From: Bacteroidales bacterium
GTDB taxonomy: Bacteria > Bacteroidota > Bacteroidia > Bacteroidales > UBA932
Reading direction: 5' to 3'
Assembly (NCBI GenBank): GCA_017443845.1
Contig: JAFSXX010000047.1
Location: 1-46,165, forward strand
DNA: 46,165 nt
The notes under the pieces were generated by a model, which searched no databases, was not told the origin of the DNA, and worked only from the letters and a program-made list of their open reading frames with translations. How positions within the stretch are numbered: position 1 is the stretch's first letter; the number at the start of each line of letters is the position of its first letter. Made by a program: the position numbers and the translations under genes. Positions 18,043-27,013 of this stretch are shown piece after piece.

Positions 18043-18681
18043 ATGGCAGACAACTATCTCGAAAAACGCTATGACGAGGTCTTCGGCAGCGGCCGCAAGA
18101 CAGTCCGGAAGGTGGGCGGCAAGTCGCTCGATTCACTGCTGCTCAAGAACAGGAGCCACCGCGGATTCGACCACGAAGTTCCGGTGACGATGGAGCAGCT
18201 CCGCACTATCGCAGGCGTCAACGACAAGATACCTTCAGGCCGCAACCAGCAGGTACTGCGCTTCAGACTCGTAACCCGCGAAAACGGCGGAACGGAACTG
18301 CAGAAGCTGACAAAACTCGGAGCAGCCCTTCCCGAGCTGCACCTCCCCTTCCCCGGCACCGAGCCCGAGGCGTTCATAGTTATCTGCACCACCGTGCCGG
18401 AATCCAAATTCGTGGACATAGACCTGGGCATCTCGCTCCAGAGTATGCTCCTGAAGGCCGTGGAGATCGGCCTCAACGGCATCGCCATCGGCGCTTTCGA
18501 CAAGGCGGCCGTCCGCGAGCTGCTGGACCTTCCCCTCGACCCCGCCCTTCTGGTGGCCATCGGCAAAGGCACCGACAAAATCCAGCTTACCCGCATAACG
18601 CCGGACGCCCCCCACGCGTACTACCGCAAGGAGGGCATCCACTACGTCCCTAAGATTCACCTGGACGATCTGCTGATCTGA
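18043..18681 (+). CDS. Nitroreductase-family flavoprotein
   Basis: A 212-residue FMN-dependent nitroreductase-fold protein. LKNRSHRGFDHEVPVTMEQL is the N-terminal FMN-phosphate region. NQQVLRFRLV corresponds to the usual NxQxWrf segment, and the C-terminal half has LLKAVEIGLNGIAIGAF and VAIGKGTD. It probably reduces quinones, nitro compounds or flavin substrates with NAD(P)H. The ATG at 18043 is preferred over 17911, because the 44 upstream residues are basic, unlike the family, and overlap the intergenic region. It converges on the batD/E ORF, with only one base between the stops. Confidence 0.85.
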   Translation: MADNYLEKRYDEVFGSGRKTVRKVGGKSLDSLLLKNRSHRGFDHEVPVTMEQLRTIAGVNDKIPSGRNQQVLRFRLVTRENGGTELQKLTKLGAALPELHLPFPGTEPEAFIVICTTVPESKFVDIDLGISLQSMLLKAVEIGLNGIAIGAFDKAAVRELLDLPLDPALLVAIGKGTDKIQLTRITPDAPHAYYRKEGIHYVPKIHLDDLLI

Positions 18682-18682
18682 A

Positions 18683-21295
18683 TCAGATAACTTCCAGAGT
18701 GGAGTTTTCCACCCATCCCTGGCGGCCGTCGGAGAGTTCGATCTTGCGCCAGGTACCGAGTTCGTCGAGGAGGCGGACTTTGGTTCCTTCGTGCAGCACG
18801 AAGATGGACTTGCCGCCCTCGCCGGGGGAACTCTTTACCGATGAAACGGGCTGGACCATTATAGCGGAGTCAGTCCGCAGGGCGTCGCGGCGCTCGCTCA
18901 GCGAGAAGGCCAGGGTGCAGGCCGCGAAGAGCAGCGCGATGCAGGCGAAGATAAACGAGAGCCTGCGTCCGCGTTCGGAGCCCAGGAAACGGAATCCCAG
19001 GAAGAGCGCGGCCGCGACGGCAGCCAACAAGAGCGTGATCCACGCCCACGCATCTGCAGAACAGATATATTTGGCCTTGCGGATCCAGGTAACGAGGAAG
19101 AATTCCGGAATGGAATCTATCTTGTCCATCGTGCGGGCGGAGGCGATGGCCAGATTGTTGGCCGCATCCGAGTGGGACGGGTTCAGCTTGAGACACTTCT
19201 CATAATAGAGGATGGCGTGCGGAATGTCGCCCATCTTGTAACAGGTGTTACCCATATTATAGAAGAGGTCGGGAGAAGCCACACCCTCTGCGACTATCGA
19301 CTTGTAGCAGCCGAGCGCATTGGAGTATTCTCCTGCCGTATAGGCATCTTCCGCATTCTTCCACTGGAGCCTGACCGCATCCTGGCCGAAGGCGGGCGCC
19401 GTCAGCGCAAACATCAGTATCAGGGCTCCTGCAAGGCCCGAAGCCTTCTTAGATTGAATATTCTTCACCTTGGAATCGATTTCCGATATGACATTAACTG
19501 CCTCCTCGTAAAGCTTCTCACGCTCGGTACGGGCCGATTCGGGAGCATAGCGGGCCTCCTCGCAGGCATCTACGATGGCATTGAAGCGGTCGGCAAGGGG
19601 CTCGTCCACTCCGCGCGAGGTGAGCATCTCGCGGATATTCTCTTTCGAGAGGTCGGCCACGGGGATAGCGAGTTTGTCGGAGACATAGCCGAGCACGGCC
19701 TTGTGCAGTTCCTCATAAAAGGCGGTGGGCAGATCCTGCTTGAGGTAATCTCCGGCCTGCCTGAGACGGGCGCGGGCCATCTTGTTGGCCTTGCGGTTGC
19801 GCGACAGGACGACATCGCCGCGACGGGCCTCGAGCTTCCTGATGATTGCCGAAGCTGCGAAGAAGAGAGCCGCGACAAGCGCCAGAAGTCCCCAGAAGAG
19901 GGGCGAACCGGCGAAGAAAGAGCCGGCCTTGCGGAGCGAGGGAGCGCCTGTGCTGATAAAGCGGATATCCTCGGCGATGTTCTTCACATCCTGACGGTTG
20001 ACGCCCGGAACGGCTACGCCCGAGCCTGCGATCTCCTCACCTTTCTCCACGCTGACCGATATGGGTTCACTTGTCAGGGTGATATAGCGTCCCTTGGAGA
20101 TATCATAATAGGAGTACTCCACAGGTTCGATGGTGAAATCGCCGTGGCTTCGGGGGATGAACGGGAATTCGAATGTGCGCGTTCCCGAGAGGGCGTCGTT
20201 GCCGACCTTGTCAGAACTCTTCATATCGTACATCTCGAAATCGGGCGGCAGCACCACCTTGGGCGGCTCGAGCATCGAAATATTGCCGCGGCCCTTGATC
20301 GTCACGACGATGGATGCGGCCTCATTGGTCTTGAGGCTGCTCTTGCTCAATGCCGTCTCCATCTTGAAATCACCCACTCCGCCGCCGAACGAAGCCGGAG
20401 CTCCGGCCGGCAGCGCGCTCACATTGACCCTGATGGCCGGAGTGGAGATGCGCTTGCGGATGGTCTGGTACGAGTCGAAGAAACTGTCGAAGATGGAACG
20501 CGGAGCCGCATTGGATATGATGCGGATGGGGCACACCATCTCGGCCGGATTGATGGTCAGGGTGCCGACCTGCTGGGGAATCAGCATATAGCGGCGCAGG
20601 ACCGCGGTATTGTAGATCACTCCGTCCACATTCTCGCGGGTAAACTCGATATTCTGGGGAGTGAAGGTCTCCTTGCTCCAGAAGCCCTCGAAATCGGGGA
20701 AGCGGACATCCTCGAATCCGGCGATGTCGGCGCGGGTATAGAACTTTATGGTAGCCGTGGTGGGCTCGCCCTTGACCAGGTTGGTCTTGCCCATTATAAG
20801 GCGCAGGTAGATGTCCTTGTCGGAAACGGATCCGGTCACCATCGGGTCGGAAGCTGCGCTGCCGGCCTGCGGAGCTGTCTGCGACTGCTGCTGTTGCTGC
20901 TGCGACGAGGGGCTCGTCTCACCGCTGACCACCTCGATGGTGAAGGCCCTCGACGATACGGAGTTGCGGTCGATCTCGGCGGTTGCCGCGGGAAGGGTGA
21001 ATTTACCGGCGGCCTTGGCCTGCAGCACATAGGTACGGGTCTCCTGATGGGTCGAGGTCCGCTTGCCGTTGATTATGCTGGTGCTCGACATAGAGCCCGA
21101 CTGGGGGCCCCACACGACGGTAAAATCGGGGCTGCCGGGCCATTCGAAAGCCGACATCCGGCCGTCGGCCGTAAAAACCACGCGGAAAGTCTCATCCGTC
21201 GTCACTACCGTGGGCGCCTCGACCGTAAGGGTATTCTGGGCGAATGAGGTCAATGCGCCGCAAAGCATCAGCAAAAGAGTGAAAAGTCTTTTCAT
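18683..21295 (-). CDS. BatD-BatE fusion protein (aerotolerance operon)
   Basis: An 870-residue ORF joining two normally separate Bat proteins. Residues 1-20 form a signal peptide. About 20-450 is the BatD ectodomain (oxygen-tolerance family), followed by a membrane helix near 465-487 and a cytosolic stretch. Around 618-640 a second signal-like segment (GALILMFALTAPAFGQ) introduces the BatE part: TPR repeats (SNALGCYKSIV, YNMGNTCYKMG, YYEKCLKLNPSH), helices near 748-770 and 777-798, and an SH3-like tail (VHEGTKVRLL-type segment, DGRQGWVENS). It is last in the moxR-bat operon. The junction is open with no stop, so the fusion reads as real rather than two adjacent genes. Confidence 0.88.
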   Translation of the reverse strand: MKRLFTLLLMLCGALTSFAQNTLTVEAPTVVTTDETFRVVFTADGRMSAFEWPGSPDFTVVWGPQSGSMSSTSIINGKRTSTHQETRTYVLQAKAAGKFTLPAATAEIDRNSVSSRAFTIEVVSGETSPSSQQQQQQSQTAPQAGSAASDPMVTGSVSDKDIYLRLIMGKTNLVKGEPTTATIKFYTRADIAGFEDVRFPDFEGFWSKETFTPQNIEFTRENVDGVIYNTAVLRRYMLIPQQVGTLTINPAEMVCPIRIISNAAPRSIFDSFFDSYQTIRKRISTPAIRVNVSALPAGAPASFGGGVGDFKMETALSKSSLKTNEAASIVVTIKGRGNISMLEPPKVVLPPDFEMYDMKSSDKVGNDALSGTRTFEFPFIPRSHGDFTIEPVEYSYYDISKGRYITLTSEPISVSVEKGEEIAGSGVAVPGVNRQDVKNIAEDIRFISTGAPSLRKAGSFFAGSPLFWGLLALVAALFFAASAIIRKLEARRGDVVLSRNRKANKMARARLRQAGDYLKQDLPTAFYEELHKAVLGYVSDKLAIPVADLSKENIREMLTSRGVDEPLADRFNAIVDACEEARYAPESARTEREKLYEEAVNVISEIDSKVKNIQSKKASGLAGALILMFALTAPAFGQDAVRLQWKNAEDAYTAGEYSNALGCYKSIVAEGVASPDLFYNMGNTCYKMGDIPHAILYYEKCLKLNPSHSDAANNLAIASARTMDKIDSIPEFFLVTWIRKAKYICSADAWAWITLLLAAVAAALFLGFRFLGSERGRRLSFIFACIALLFAACTLAFSLSERRDALRTDSAIMVQPVSSVKSSPGEGGKSIFVLHEGTKVRLLDELGTWRKIELSDGRQGWVENSTLEVI

Positions 21296-21308
21296 ATCCT
21301 GTTCCTCA

Positions 21309-22130
21309 CTACCAATTCTTTTCCTTTTGTTTGGACTTCATCATCAGGGCCTTCTCCTTGTTGACTTTTTCCTGGGTCTCCTTCTCCTTGTCCTGGATGG
21401 CCTGCAGTATCTGCTGGGCGTCCTGCTGGCTTATCTTGGGCTGAGGCTGCTGTCCCTGCTGATCCTGCTGATCCTGTCCGGGATCCTGATGGTGGTTCTG
21501 GTTCTGGTCCTGGTTCTGGTCGTTATTCTGGTCTTTGTTCTGGTCCTGATTGTCGTTCTGATCCTTATTCTGATCGTTGTTGTCCTTGTTCTGATCCTGA
21601 TTTTGATTTTGATTCTGATTCTGATCCTGGTTCTTATCCTGGTTTTGGTCGTTATTCTGGTCATTATTCTGACCGTCGCCGTCCTGGTTCTGCTGCTCGT
21701 TCTCGAGCATCTTCTGGGCGTACGCCAGATTGGCCTTGGTCCCCATATCGCCGGGGTTGCGGCGGAGGGCGTTCTTGTAGGCCTCTATCGCGCCCTGCCA
21801 GTTCCGCTGGGCGAGCATCGAGTTGCCCGCGTTGTGGTAGCGCTTTGCCACGTCGGCAGGCTTGCGGACCAACGAATCCTGCACCGCCGCGAAGGCTTTG
21901 TCGGCCTCGGCGTAATTCTGCATCCGGTAATAGGTATTGCCCAGATTGTAATTGGCCGCAGCCGAGAGGGAGTCGGCGACCAGGGCCTTCTTGTAGGAGA
22001 TCTCACACTCCTGATACTTATCCTTTGAGAACTGCCTGTTGCCGCGGCGCACCTCGCGCCTCTCATTCTGTGCCAGGGCCGATACGGTGCAGAGCGTCAA
22101 GGCCGTCAATATCATCAAAAACCTTTTCAT
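21309..22130 (-). CDS. batC: BatC: TPR protein with an Asn/Gln/Asp-rich tract
   Basis: A 273-residue exported protein. The signal peptide (residues 1-20) is followed by TPR repeats (about 22-145; YNLGNTYYRMQNYAEADKAF). A striking tract at about 146-231 is made almost only of D, Q and N with scattered K, in QDQNQDQNKD-type units. A charged helical tail (QQDAQQILQAIQDKEKETQE) ends it. BatC acts with the vWA proteins BatA and BatB in the envelope. Its ATG overlaps the batB stop (ATGA). The low-complexity repeat is likely length-variable between strains. Confidence 0.9.
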   Translation of the reverse strand: MKRFLMILTALTLCTVSALAQNERREVRRGNRQFSKDKYQECEISYKKALVADSLSAAANYNLGNTYYRMQNYAEADKAFAAVQDSLVRKPADVAKRYHNAGNSMLAQRNWQGAIEAYKNALRRNPGDMGTKANLAYAQKMLENEQQNQDGDGQNNDQNNDQNQDKNQDQNQNQNQNQDQNKDNNDQNKDQNDNQDQNKDQNNDQNQDQNQNHHQDPGQDQQDQQGQQPQPKISQQDAQQILQAIQDKEKETQEKVNKEKALMMKSKQKEKNW

Positions 22131-23143
22131 CTCTTCTGATCCTTGCTGAAAATATTCCTGCGCGCCTTGACCTGCGGCACCAGAGCCTCCAGCAGGAGGA
22201 AAAAGAGCGCCAGCGCGAAGAAATACATATACTGTTCGTTGAAATCCTCGAAGACCACCGAACTGAAGGCCTCCTTCTCGAGGGAACGGATGTCCTCGAT
22301 AATGGGGTTGAGTCCGAATTCGCCGTTGCCGGCGCGGACATATTTGCCGTTGCCGATTCCGGCTATCTGGACGAGGATATCCTCATCGAGTTTCGAGACC
22401 ACTATGTTGCCGTCCTTGTCCTTCATCAGGCCGCCCTCGTAGGGGATCGGCTTGCCGGCGGGCGAGCCTACGCCCACGCAATAGATGCGTATGCCGGTCT
22501 CGGCCACGCTCTTGGCCACCTCGAGCACGTCGCCTTCGTGGTCCTCACCGTCGGTGATGAGGATTATGGCACGGCTCTTCTCGCTCTGGGTGCTGAAACT
22601 CATCGCGCAGGTGGAAATGGCATCGGCAAGTGCGGTTCCCTGTACCGGGACGGAGCCGGTATTGGTGGAATTGAGGAATATCTTGGCCGAAACATAATCG
22701 GTGGTGATAGGCAGCTGGACAAAGGCCTGCCCGGCGAAGACCACCAGGCCGACACGGTCGCCGGTGAGACGGTCCACAAAGCGGGATATCGCCAGTTTGG
22801 AACGCTCCAGGCGGTTGGGCGAGTAATCCTCTGCCAGCATCGAGTTGGAGACGTCGAGGGCTATCATCACCTCTGCCCCCTTGCTCTCGTGCTCCTTGAG
22901 GCGGGCGCCGGTCTGAGGACGGGCGAGGCCTATGGTAAAGAAGAGCCAGGCGAGGGCCAGAAGCGTAATCTTGAGCCATCCCTTTCCGGTGGAGGCGTCA
23001 GGCATAAGCCTCTCCACCAGGGCCGGGTCGCCGATCTTCTCGATCTTCTTCCTGCGGTTTGAGAGCCATAGGGCATATCCCACGAAAAGCAGCGGGATAA
23101 CCAGCAGCAGGAACAGATATGCGGGTTGTGCGAGATATATCAT
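22127..23143 (-). CDS. batB: BatB: membrane-anchored vWA-domain protein
   Basis: A 338-residue protein. An N-terminal helix (about residues 5-28), a second helix (about 57-76), then a von Willebrand A domain whose metal-ion-dependent adhesion site is DVSNS (D97, S99, S101) with LITDGEDHEGD further on. A C-terminal helix (about 312-327) follows. BatA/BatB heterocomplexes are thought to act in the inner membrane, facing the periplasm, in stress tolerance. It starts 1 nt after batA and overlaps batC by four bases. Confidence 0.93.
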   Translation of the reverse strand: MIYLAQPAYLFLLLVIPLLFVGYALWLSNRRKKIEKIGDPALVERLMPDASTGKGWLKITLLALAWLFFTIGLARPQTGARLKEHESKGAEVMIALDVSNSMLAEDYSPNRLERSKLAISRFVDRLTGDRVGLVVFAGQAFVQLPITTDYVSAKIFLNSTNTGSVPVQGTALADAISTCAMSFSTQSEKSRAIILITDGEDHEGDVLEVAKSVAETGIRIYCVGVGSPAGKPIPYEGGLMKDKDGNIVVSKLDEDILVQIAGIGNGKYVRAGNGEFGLNPIIEDIRSLEKEAFSSVVFEDFNEQYMYFFALALFFLLLEALVPQVKARRNIFSKDQKR

Positions 23144-23144
23144 A

Positions 23145-24134
23145 CTAAGTCAGCCTCCTCAATACGAAAAACCTGAATACGAGTTCGAGCAGCAGCGCGA
23201 TGAGCGCTATCAGCGCGAAGTCCATGAATTTCTCCGAATATACGGGGAAGCTCTCCACCGTGGTGCGGTTCTTCTCCATCCTGTTGATCTCTCCGTATAT
23301 CTCAAGGAGCTTCTTGTTGTCGGTGGCCCTGAAATACTTGCCTCCGGTCTGGGATGCGATATCCTTCAGCAGGGGTTCGTCGATTTCGACGGGAATCTGC
23401 TGGAGCTGCACTCCCCACGGGGTCATCACTGGATAGGGGGCCGTTCCCATCGCGCCTACGCCGATGGTATAGACGCGGATGCCGTAGGTGGAAGCGATCT
23501 CCGCCGCCATTGCGGGGGTGATCTCACCCCTGTTGTTGACTCCGTCCGTAAGCAGGATGACCACCTTGCTCTTGCCGTCGGAATCCTTCAGGCGGGCCAC
23601 CGCCGTAGCGAGGCCGTTGCCGATGGCGGTACCGTCCTCGATAAGCCCCGTCTCGATCTCCTTCATCAGGTTGATGAGCGTGACGCGGTCAGTGGTAAGG
23701 GGGCACTGGGTGAAGCTCTCGCCGGCGAAGACCACTATTCCCATACGGTCGGAGGGTCGGCTCGAGATAAACTCCAGCGCTATGTTCTTGGCCGCGCCGA
23801 TGCGGTCCGGGGTGAAGTCGCGCGCCAGCATCGAGGTGGAGACGTCCATCGCCAGCACTATGTCGATGCCCTCGGTATCGACCTTCTCAAAGTCGGTCGA
23901 GGAGCGCGGACGGGCGATCGCCACGATAAGGGCGGCGGAGGCGATGAAGCGGAGCGCGAAAGGGATATGGCGCATCCATACTCCGGAAGCGGATCCCTTT
24001 CCCTTCCACTGGGTCCCGGAGGGAACCGTAAGGGTGGCACGGCGCCCCTTGAGGTCGCGCCAAATATACCACGCCAGGAGCGGGATCAGGAGCAGCAGGA
24101 GCCAGAGCAGTTTGGGATATTCGAAAAACATCAC
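23145..24134 (-). CDS. batA: BatA: membrane-anchored vWA-domain protein
   Basis: A 329-residue paralogue of BatB with the same layout: two N-terminal helices (about 8-25 and 57-75), a vWA domain with DVSTS (D97, S99, S101) and LLTDGVNNRGEI, and a C-terminal helix (ALIALIALLLELVFRF). Its ATG overlaps the preceding gene's stop (ATGA), indicating coupled translation within the operon. Confidence 0.93.
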   Translation of the reverse strand: MMFFEYPKLLWLLLLLIPLLAWYIWRDLKGRRATLTVPSGTQWKGKGSASGVWMRHIPFALRFIASAALIVAIARPRSSTDFEKVDTEGIDIVLAMDVSTSMLARDFTPDRIGAAKNIALEFISSRPSDRMGIVVFAGESFTQCPLTTDRVTLINLMKEIETGLIEDGTAIGNGLATAVARLKDSDGKSKVVILLTDGVNNRGEITPAMAAEIASTYGIRVYTIGVGAMGTAPYPVMTPWGVQLQQIPVEIDEPLLKDIASQTGGKYFRATDNKKLLEIYGEINRMEKNRTTVESFPVYSEKFMDFALIALIALLLELVFRFFVLRRLT

Positions 24135-25081
24135 TTGTCCTCCCCTTCTGCCTTCTCATCCTCCAGCTGCTGCATGAACGTCGCATTGACGAAACTCACC
24201 GCAGTGGGGATCGCCTCCTCGTTCTCCTGTTCGGAGGCGTTGTGCTTTGCGAATTTGACATAGTCGGCGGTGGTAAAGAGATCCTTTATCTTCTCCATCA
24301 GACGCTCGTCTATCTCCTTGTCCTTCAAGGAGTCGAAAATCTCGGCGGAGGTCTGTTCCATAGCCTGGAAACCGTACCTGCCCACCATATACTGGCGCAG
24401 GACATCGGTCACGGCAGTGTAGAACATCTTCTGCTTCCCGTTCTGGTACAACTTCTGGGAGCGTATCTTCTCAAGCGAGCGGAGCGCCACGATATGGGGC
24501 GGATCGACCACCTTGGGACGGCCGAAGAAGTCCTTATCCTGGCTGCGGTTATGCAGGAAACGGATCAGGGCCCAGACGGCAGTCACTATCACAAGCGCGA
24601 GGAGCGCCCACGGAAAAGCCTCGGCAGCCGTAATGGGATATTTCATCTGCCCCTTTATGTCATAAGGCTCGAAAGTGGCCGTATCGACGGGGATCGTATT
24701 CACGTTAAGGACCGGCGAGGTGAAGGTCAGGGTATCCACCCTGTCGTCAGGACGGCGCACCAGCGCCACAAGCGGAGGCAGGGCTACCGCACCGCTGTCG
24801 AACGATGTGAGTATCGCACTGAGTTCCAGGATTCCCTTGCGGACCTTGGTGGAATCATATCTGAATCCGCCAAGCACCTCGACACCCGGCGCGATGGGTT
24901 CTTCGGGAACGAGGAAAGCGGCATCCTTCGCATCTCCCAATTCGAGCGAGGCGCTCCAGCGCACCTGGTCACCTATCAGTATCGAATCCCTTTCCAGACG
25001 GGTCGAAAGGGCCGGCTCCTGCGCCAGGATTCCAGTGCAGGAGAGCATCGAAAGGGTAGTTATTATCAAAAATCTTTTCAT
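24131..25081 (-). CDS. Bat-operon exported membrane protein of unknown role (DUF4381-like position)
   Basis: A 316-residue protein. The signal peptide MKRFLIITTLSMLSCTGILA ends at AQ. A beta-rich ectodomain of about 130 residues recalls the first repeats of BatD. One membrane helix lies at about 156-175, followed by a charged cytosolic tail that includes FYTAVTDVLRQYMVGRYG. Proteins of this kind regularly sit between the DUF58 and batA genes in Bacteroidota. The ATG at 25081 is chosen over 25261 because it gives the signal peptide and avoids overlap with the DUF58 gene. Confidence 0.78.
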   Translation of the reverse strand: MKRFLIITTLSMLSCTGILAQEPALSTRLERDSILIGDQVRWSASLELGDAKDAAFLVPEEPIAPGVEVLGGFRYDSTKVRKGILELSAILTSFDSGAVALPPLVALVRRPDDRVDTLTFTSPVLNVNTIPVDTATFEPYDIKGQMKYPITAAEAFPWALLALVIVTAVWALIRFLHNRSQDKDFFGRPKVVDPPHIVALRSLEKIRSQKLYQNGKQKMFYTAVTDVLRQYMVGRYGFQAMEQTSAEIFDSLKDKEIDERLMEKIKDLFTTADYVKFAKHNASEQENEEAIPTAVSFVNATFMQQLEDEKAEGEDK

Positions 25082-25089
25082 TCTCTTCG

Positions 25090-25971
25090 CTATGCCCTGT
25101 TCTTGAAAAACGATATCAGTTCCCTGACATAATCCTGGTCGGTGGCGATGCTCACCGAATCGACACGGTATTTGTTGAGCATCTGACGGGTCGCATTGCG
25201 GAGCGATTCGTCCCACTGAGCATAATTCTCGCGCATCTGCCGGGAAGATGTATTCACCCACATCCTGCGGCCGGTCTCGGCATCCCTGACGCAGAGGAGC
25301 CCCACATCGGGAATCTCCCGTTCACGGGGGTCGTAGATATTGATGACCGAGAGGTCGTGGCGGCCCGCCGCGATCTTGAGGGCGTCCTCATAGCGCGGCC
25401 GGCCGTCCTCCCCGGCATCCATAAGGTCGGAGAGCAGGAAGGCCGTGCAACGCTTCTTGATGGCATTGGTAAGATACCGGAGAGCCTCTCCGATATCCGT
25501 ACCGTTGTCCTGGGGCCGGAACTCGATGAGTTCGCGGATTATGTGCAGCAGGTGGCTGCGTCCCTTCTTGGGCGGGATGAATTTCTCCACCCTGGAGCTG
25601 AAAAAGAGGGCGCCCACCTTATCGTTGTTGATGGAGGCGGAGAAGGAGAGCACGGCGGCCACCTCGGCCATCAGGTCGCGCTTGGTCCGGACCGTGGTGC
25701 CGAAATCGCGGGATCCGCTGACATCTATCAGCAGCACCACAGTCAGCTCGCGCTCCTCCTCGAATACCTTTACATAAGGGGAGCGGAGCCTGGCGGTGAC
25801 GTTCCAGTCCATGTTGCGGACGTCGTCGCCGTACTGATATTCGCGTACCTCGCTGAATGCCATTCCGCGCCCCTTGAAGGCGGAGTGGTATTCGCCGGCG
25901 AAAATCTGACGGGACAGGGCCCTGGTCCTGATCTCGATCTTCCTTACCTTCTTTAACAGTTCGTTATCCAT
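25090..25971 (-). CDS. DUF58 domain protein of the moxR-bat operon
   Basis: A 293-residue cytosolic protein with the DUF58 signature: FKGRGMAFSEVREYQYGDD, then RNMDWNVTARL. A degenerate vWA-like site, LLIDVSGSRDFG, follows. DUF58 proteins accompany MoxR AAA+ ATPases and are thought to be their partners or substrates. Its ATG overlaps the moxR TAA by one base (TAATG). Confidence 0.92.
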   Translation of the reverse strand: MDNELLKKVRKIEIRTRALSRQIFAGEYHSAFKGRGMAFSEVREYQYGDDVRNMDWNVTARLRSPYVKVFEEERELTVVLLIDVSGSRDFGTTVRTKRDLMAEVAAVLSFSASINNDKVGALFFSSRVEKFIPPKKGRSHLLHIIRELIEFRPQDNGTDIGEALRYLTNAIKKRCTAFLLSDLMDAGEDGRPRYEDALKIAAGRHDLSVINIYDPREREIPDVGLLCVRDAETGRRMWVNTSSRQMRENYAQWDESLRNATRQMLNKYRVDSVSIATDQDYVRELISFFKNRA

Positions 25972-26963
25972 TACGGAACCTCTACTGCATTAAGGATCTC
26001 TGAGATAATCTGCTCGGAAGTGACATTCTCGGCCTCGGCCTCGTATGTCAGGCCGATGCGGTGGCGGAGCACCTCATAGCACACGGCGCGGACATCCTCG
26101 GGGATGACATAGCCGCGGCGGTTGATGAACGCGTATGCCTTGGCCGCGAGCGAGAGCGAGATGCTGGCGCGGGGCGATCCTCCGAACGAAATCATATTGG
26201 CGAGCTTTCCGAGACCGCACTCCTCAGGGTTGCGGGTCGCGAAGACGATATCGACGATATATTTGACGATCTTATCGTCCATATAGATATCCTTCACCAC
26301 CTTGCGGGCGCGGATTATATCCTCGGGCTTGAGGGCCGTGGAGGGCTTGGGGAACTCGCCGAGATTGTTCATCCTGATGATGAGTTTCTCCTCCTCCTTC
26401 TTGGGATAGCTGACCACCACCTTGAGAAGGAAACGGTCCACCTGCGCCTCGGGCAGAGGATAGGTTCCCTCCTGCTCGATAGGGTTCTGGGTCGCCATCA
26501 CCAGGAACGGCTCGGGAAGTTTGAAGGTCTCCTCGCCTATTGTCACCTGACGCTCCTGCATCGCCTCGAGAAGGGCCGACTGCACCTTTGCCGGGCTTCG
26601 GTTGATCTCGTCGGCAAGGATGAAGTTTGCGAAGACGGGGCCTTTCTTCACCTGGAACTGCTCGCTCTTCTGGCTGTAGATCATCGTACCGATGAGGTCG
26701 GCCGGGAGGAGGTCAGGGGTGAACTGTATGCGGCTGAACTTCGCATCCACAATCTGTGCGAGGGTGTTTATGGCAAGGGTCTTGGCCAATCCGGGAACAC
26801 CTTCGAGAAGGATGTGGCCGTCCGCGAGAAGGCCGATGAGGAGGTCTTCGACGAGCTGCTTCTGACCGACTATGACCTTGTTCATCTCCATCTTTATGAT
26901 ATCGACGAAGGCACTTTCCTGCTGGATCCGGTCGTTAAGCTCCTTGATGTTTACGCTGTCCAT
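25971..26963 (-). CDS. moxR: MoxR-family AAA+ ATPase
   Basis: A 330-residue AAA+ ATPase. Walker A is GVPGLAKT (55-62), Walker B ILADEINRSPAK, sensor 1 ATQNPIEQEGTYPLPEAQVD with the adjacent arginine finger region, and a C-terminal lid domain follows. MoxR proteins are chaperone-like and help assemble vWA-domain or metal-containing complexes. It heads the bat operon. The ATG at 26963 (MDSVNIKELND) is chosen because the longer reading from 27038 would cover the divergent truA start and both promoters. Confidence 0.93.
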   Translation of the reverse strand: MDSVNIKELNDRIQQESAFVDIIKMEMNKVIVGQKQLVEDLLIGLLADGHILLEGVPGLAKTLAINTLAQIVDAKFSRIQFTPDLLPADLIGTMIYSQKSEQFQVKKGPVFANFILADEINRSPAKVQSALLEAMQERQVTIGEETFKLPEPFLVMATQNPIEQEGTYPLPEAQVDRFLLKVVVSYPKKEEEKLIIRMNNLGEFPKPSTALKPEDIIRARKVVKDIYMDDKIVKYIVDIVFATRNPEECGLGKLANMISFGGSPRASISLSLAAKAYAFINRRGYVIPEDVRAVCYEVLRHRIGLTYEAEAENVTSEQIISEILNAVEVP

Positions 26964-26984
26964 ATTTTGTATCTGAAAGTTTTG

Positions 26985-26992
26985 TAATTTTG
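26985..26992 (+). promoter_or_regulatory. -7 box of truA-exbB-exbD-tonB
   Basis: TAATTTTG matches TAnnTTTG. A TTTG at 26966-26969, 15 nt upstream, may be the -33 element with tight spacing. The truA ATG is 22 nt downstream. Confidence 0.55.
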
Positions 26993-26998
26993 TGTCGT

Positions 26999-27006
26999 CA
27001 AATTTA
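26999..27006 (-). promoter_or_regulatory. -7 box of moxR-bat operon
   Basis: The minus strand reads TAAATTTG, 36 nt before the moxR ATG. It interlocks with the truA promoter, so the two divergent units share about 50 bp of control region. Confidence 0.5.
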
Positions 27007-27013
27007 GCAAATA

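Noticed and set aside
21063-22028. Plus-strand ORF with a long run of L, V and I that looks like a membrane protein
   Set aside because: It is the antisense reading of the BatC D/Q/N repeat; the hydrophobic run is a complement artefact.
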